From NCBI GenBank assembly GCA_937900045.1, contig CALCEB010000128.1, positions 1 to 6,798 on the forward strand: DNA of 6,798 nucleotides. The letters run 5' to 3'. The notes beneath the pieces are model-generated. The model was not told where the DNA came from, did not search any database, and saw nothing but the letters and a program-made list of their open reading frames with translations. This DNA is from an uncultured Acidobacteriota bacterium (GTDB taxonomy: Bacteria; Acidobacteriota; Terriglobia; UBA7540). A program made the translations under genes and the position numbers. Positions 6,085 through 6,798 of this stretch are shown one piece after another. How positions within the stretch are numbered: the first letter of the stretch is position 1; each line of letters opens with the position of its first letter.

Positions 6085-6465
6085 TTATCCGCGTTCTTGG
6101 ATAGGTTCGTTAAAGCGGGTCCGGTTGCCGAAGGGATCGATCACTTCCATACACTTTGCATTCCAGGGTGTTTGTTCGACACCGGGGCGCAGGTATGGGT
6201 AGTCCTTGGAGTTGATTTCACGATGAAATTCATCGATTCCGGACATTTCGACGTAAATCGTCGAACCCGGACAACCGTCACCATCGTGCTCACTGAGATG
6301 AAGCATCAAGCTGCCTCGGGAAATCTGCATGTAGAGAGGCGCCTTTTCCTCGAAGCGGTGTTCCCAATCGATTTTGAAGCCAAGGAACTGAAGGTAGAAC
6401 TCCTTGGCTTTTTCCACGGAGAAGATGCGCAGGATCGGTACGACGCGATCGAAACTAACACTCAT
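6085..6465 (-). CDS. VOC-superfamily protein, bleomycin-resistance/glyoxalase-like
   Basis: A 126-residue protein starting at ATG 6465, with AGGA seven bases upstream. It has the two beta-alpha-beta-beta-beta halves of a vicinal-oxygen-chelate protein. The first half includes VPILRIFSVEKAKEFYLQFL, GFKIDWEHRF and LYMQISRGSLMLHLSEH. The second half includes STIYVEMSGIDEFHREI, RPGVEQTPWNAKCMEVIDPF and GNRTRFNEP. This pattern, with an aromatic-rich central segment and a terminal EVIDPFGNR, matches small dimeric proteins that bind and sequester bleomycin-type compounds. Many homologues are annotated only as glyoxalase family, and a true enzymatic role or substrate cannot be read from the sequence. 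It is probably cytosolic, as no signal peptide is seen. It stands alone: 187 bp from the SPOR gene and more than 800 bp from lnt. Confidence 0.9.
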   Translation of the reverse strand: MSVSFDRVVPILRIFSVEKAKEFYLQFLGFKIDWEHRFEEKAPLYMQISRGSLMLHLSEHDGDGCPGSTIYVEMSGIDEFHREINSKDYPYLRPGVEQTPWNAKCMEVIDPFGNRTRFNEPIQERG

Positions 6466-6500
6466 CGAGATATCCTAACCTTGCCGACTCGTGGTGGCGT

Positions 6501-6580
6501 GGACCCCCGCCTACGCGGGGGTGACAGCGCAGGGCCAGACCGTCGCCACCATCCTCGTCATTCCCACGAAAGCGGGCGTA
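6501..6580. repeat. Pair of inverted REP-like palindromes
   Basis: The first is ACCCCCGC-CTAC-GCGGGGGT (6503-6522), a perfect 8-bp stem with a 4-base loop. The second, CCCAC-GAAA-GCGGG (6563-6576), is a shorter stem with one mismatch. Their flanks (GGAC...GTGAC and CGTCATTCC...) resemble the common REP forms GGATTCCCGC...GGGAATGAC and GTCATTCCCGCGAAAGCGGG, placed in opposite orientation as in bacterial interspersed mosaic elements. They lie between the SPOR and VOC genes and may also stabilise the SPOR mRNA 3' end. Confidence 0.65.
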
Positions 6581-6652
6581 TGTCCCCCTTTGTATCTCTG
6601 CTCTCGGCCCTTGTCTCTAGCCAATGTGCTGAAGGCTTTCAAAAGCGTTCTG

Positions 6653-6798
6653 CTACTTGATGAACGGATTGAAGCCCTCTCTCACAAGTTTATCTTTCAC
6701 CTTTTCAGCGGCGGGGCGGGCGGGATAAGGGCCGACTTGGACCCGGTAGACACCGTCATTGAGTCCAGATTTCTCAGGGGTCACCAGAAAGGCTGGAT
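6653..6798 (-). CDS. SPOR-domain protein, C-terminal end only
   Basis: Only the last 47 codons are present; the gene enters from the right edge and stops at TAG 6655-6653. The residues GVYRVQVGPYPARPAAEKVK and LVREGFNPFIK match the second half of a SPOR domain: the R-V-Q-V-G-P-Y strand, the following helix and the final G-F-P-F-I strand. SPOR domains bind glycan strands lacking stem peptides, which are enriched at the division septum. They occur in FtsN, DedD, DamX, RlpA and many unnamed proteins, and the rest of this protein is needed to tell which. The domain sits at the extreme C-terminus, as usual. Confidence 0.82.
   Translation of the reverse strand, partial: PAFLVTPEKSGLNDGVYRVQVGPYPARPAAEKVKDKLVREGFNPFIK

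Noticed and set aside
6013..6660. Plus-strand 215-residue ORF
   Set aside because: It runs antisense through the VOC gene and across the REP-like palindromes, with no recognisable domain.

Overview
The window reads as a moderately GC-rich bacterial chromosome segment in which every recognisable gene lies on the minus strand. The gene content suggests a Gram-negative, probably environmental bacterium: it includes apolipoprotein N-acyltransferase (needs an outer-membrane lipoprotein pathway), a SPOR-domain protein, and a signal-peptide TPR protein with kinesin-light-chain-like repeats. An Acidobacteriota-like organism is my inference from this style of content; no taxonomic marker was searched.

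Layout in the direction of transcription (right to left): (1) the 3' end of a SPOR-domain gene entering from the right edge (6653-6798). (2) A spacer with two REP-like palindromes (6501-6580). (3) A small VOC/bleomycin-resistance-like gene (6085-6465). (4) About 800 bp without a convincing gene, holding short repeat-like DNA (5266-6084). (5) lnt (3688-5247), with an extended -10 only 12 nt upstream of its GTG start. (6) A hicB-hicA toxin-antitoxin pair (3299-3595 and 3067-3289), whose hicA is frameshifted near its C-terminus. (7) prfB, peptide chain release factor 2 (1836-2940), which is full length only if the conserved programmed +1 frameshift at an in-frame TGA (codon 24) is used. (8) A TPR-repeat protein (from 1619, running off the left edge), whose gene contains at least six complete near-identical 126-bp repeats.

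Functional links: lnt and prfB are housekeeping genes and form a co-directional pair separated by the hicBA module, which looks like an insertion. RF2 terminates translation at UGA and UAA and controls its own synthesis through the frameshift. The prfB leader also holds a perfect 8-bp inverted repeat touching its Shine-Dalgarno sequence and a possible seven-codon upstream ORF, which might add a second control layer. HicA-type toxins are mRNA interferases neutralised by HicB; here the toxin is probably damaged.

I do not see strong evidence for an undescribed multi-gene system. The leads most worth checking are the prfB leader, the broken hicA beside an intact hicB, and the recently homogenised TPR repeat array.
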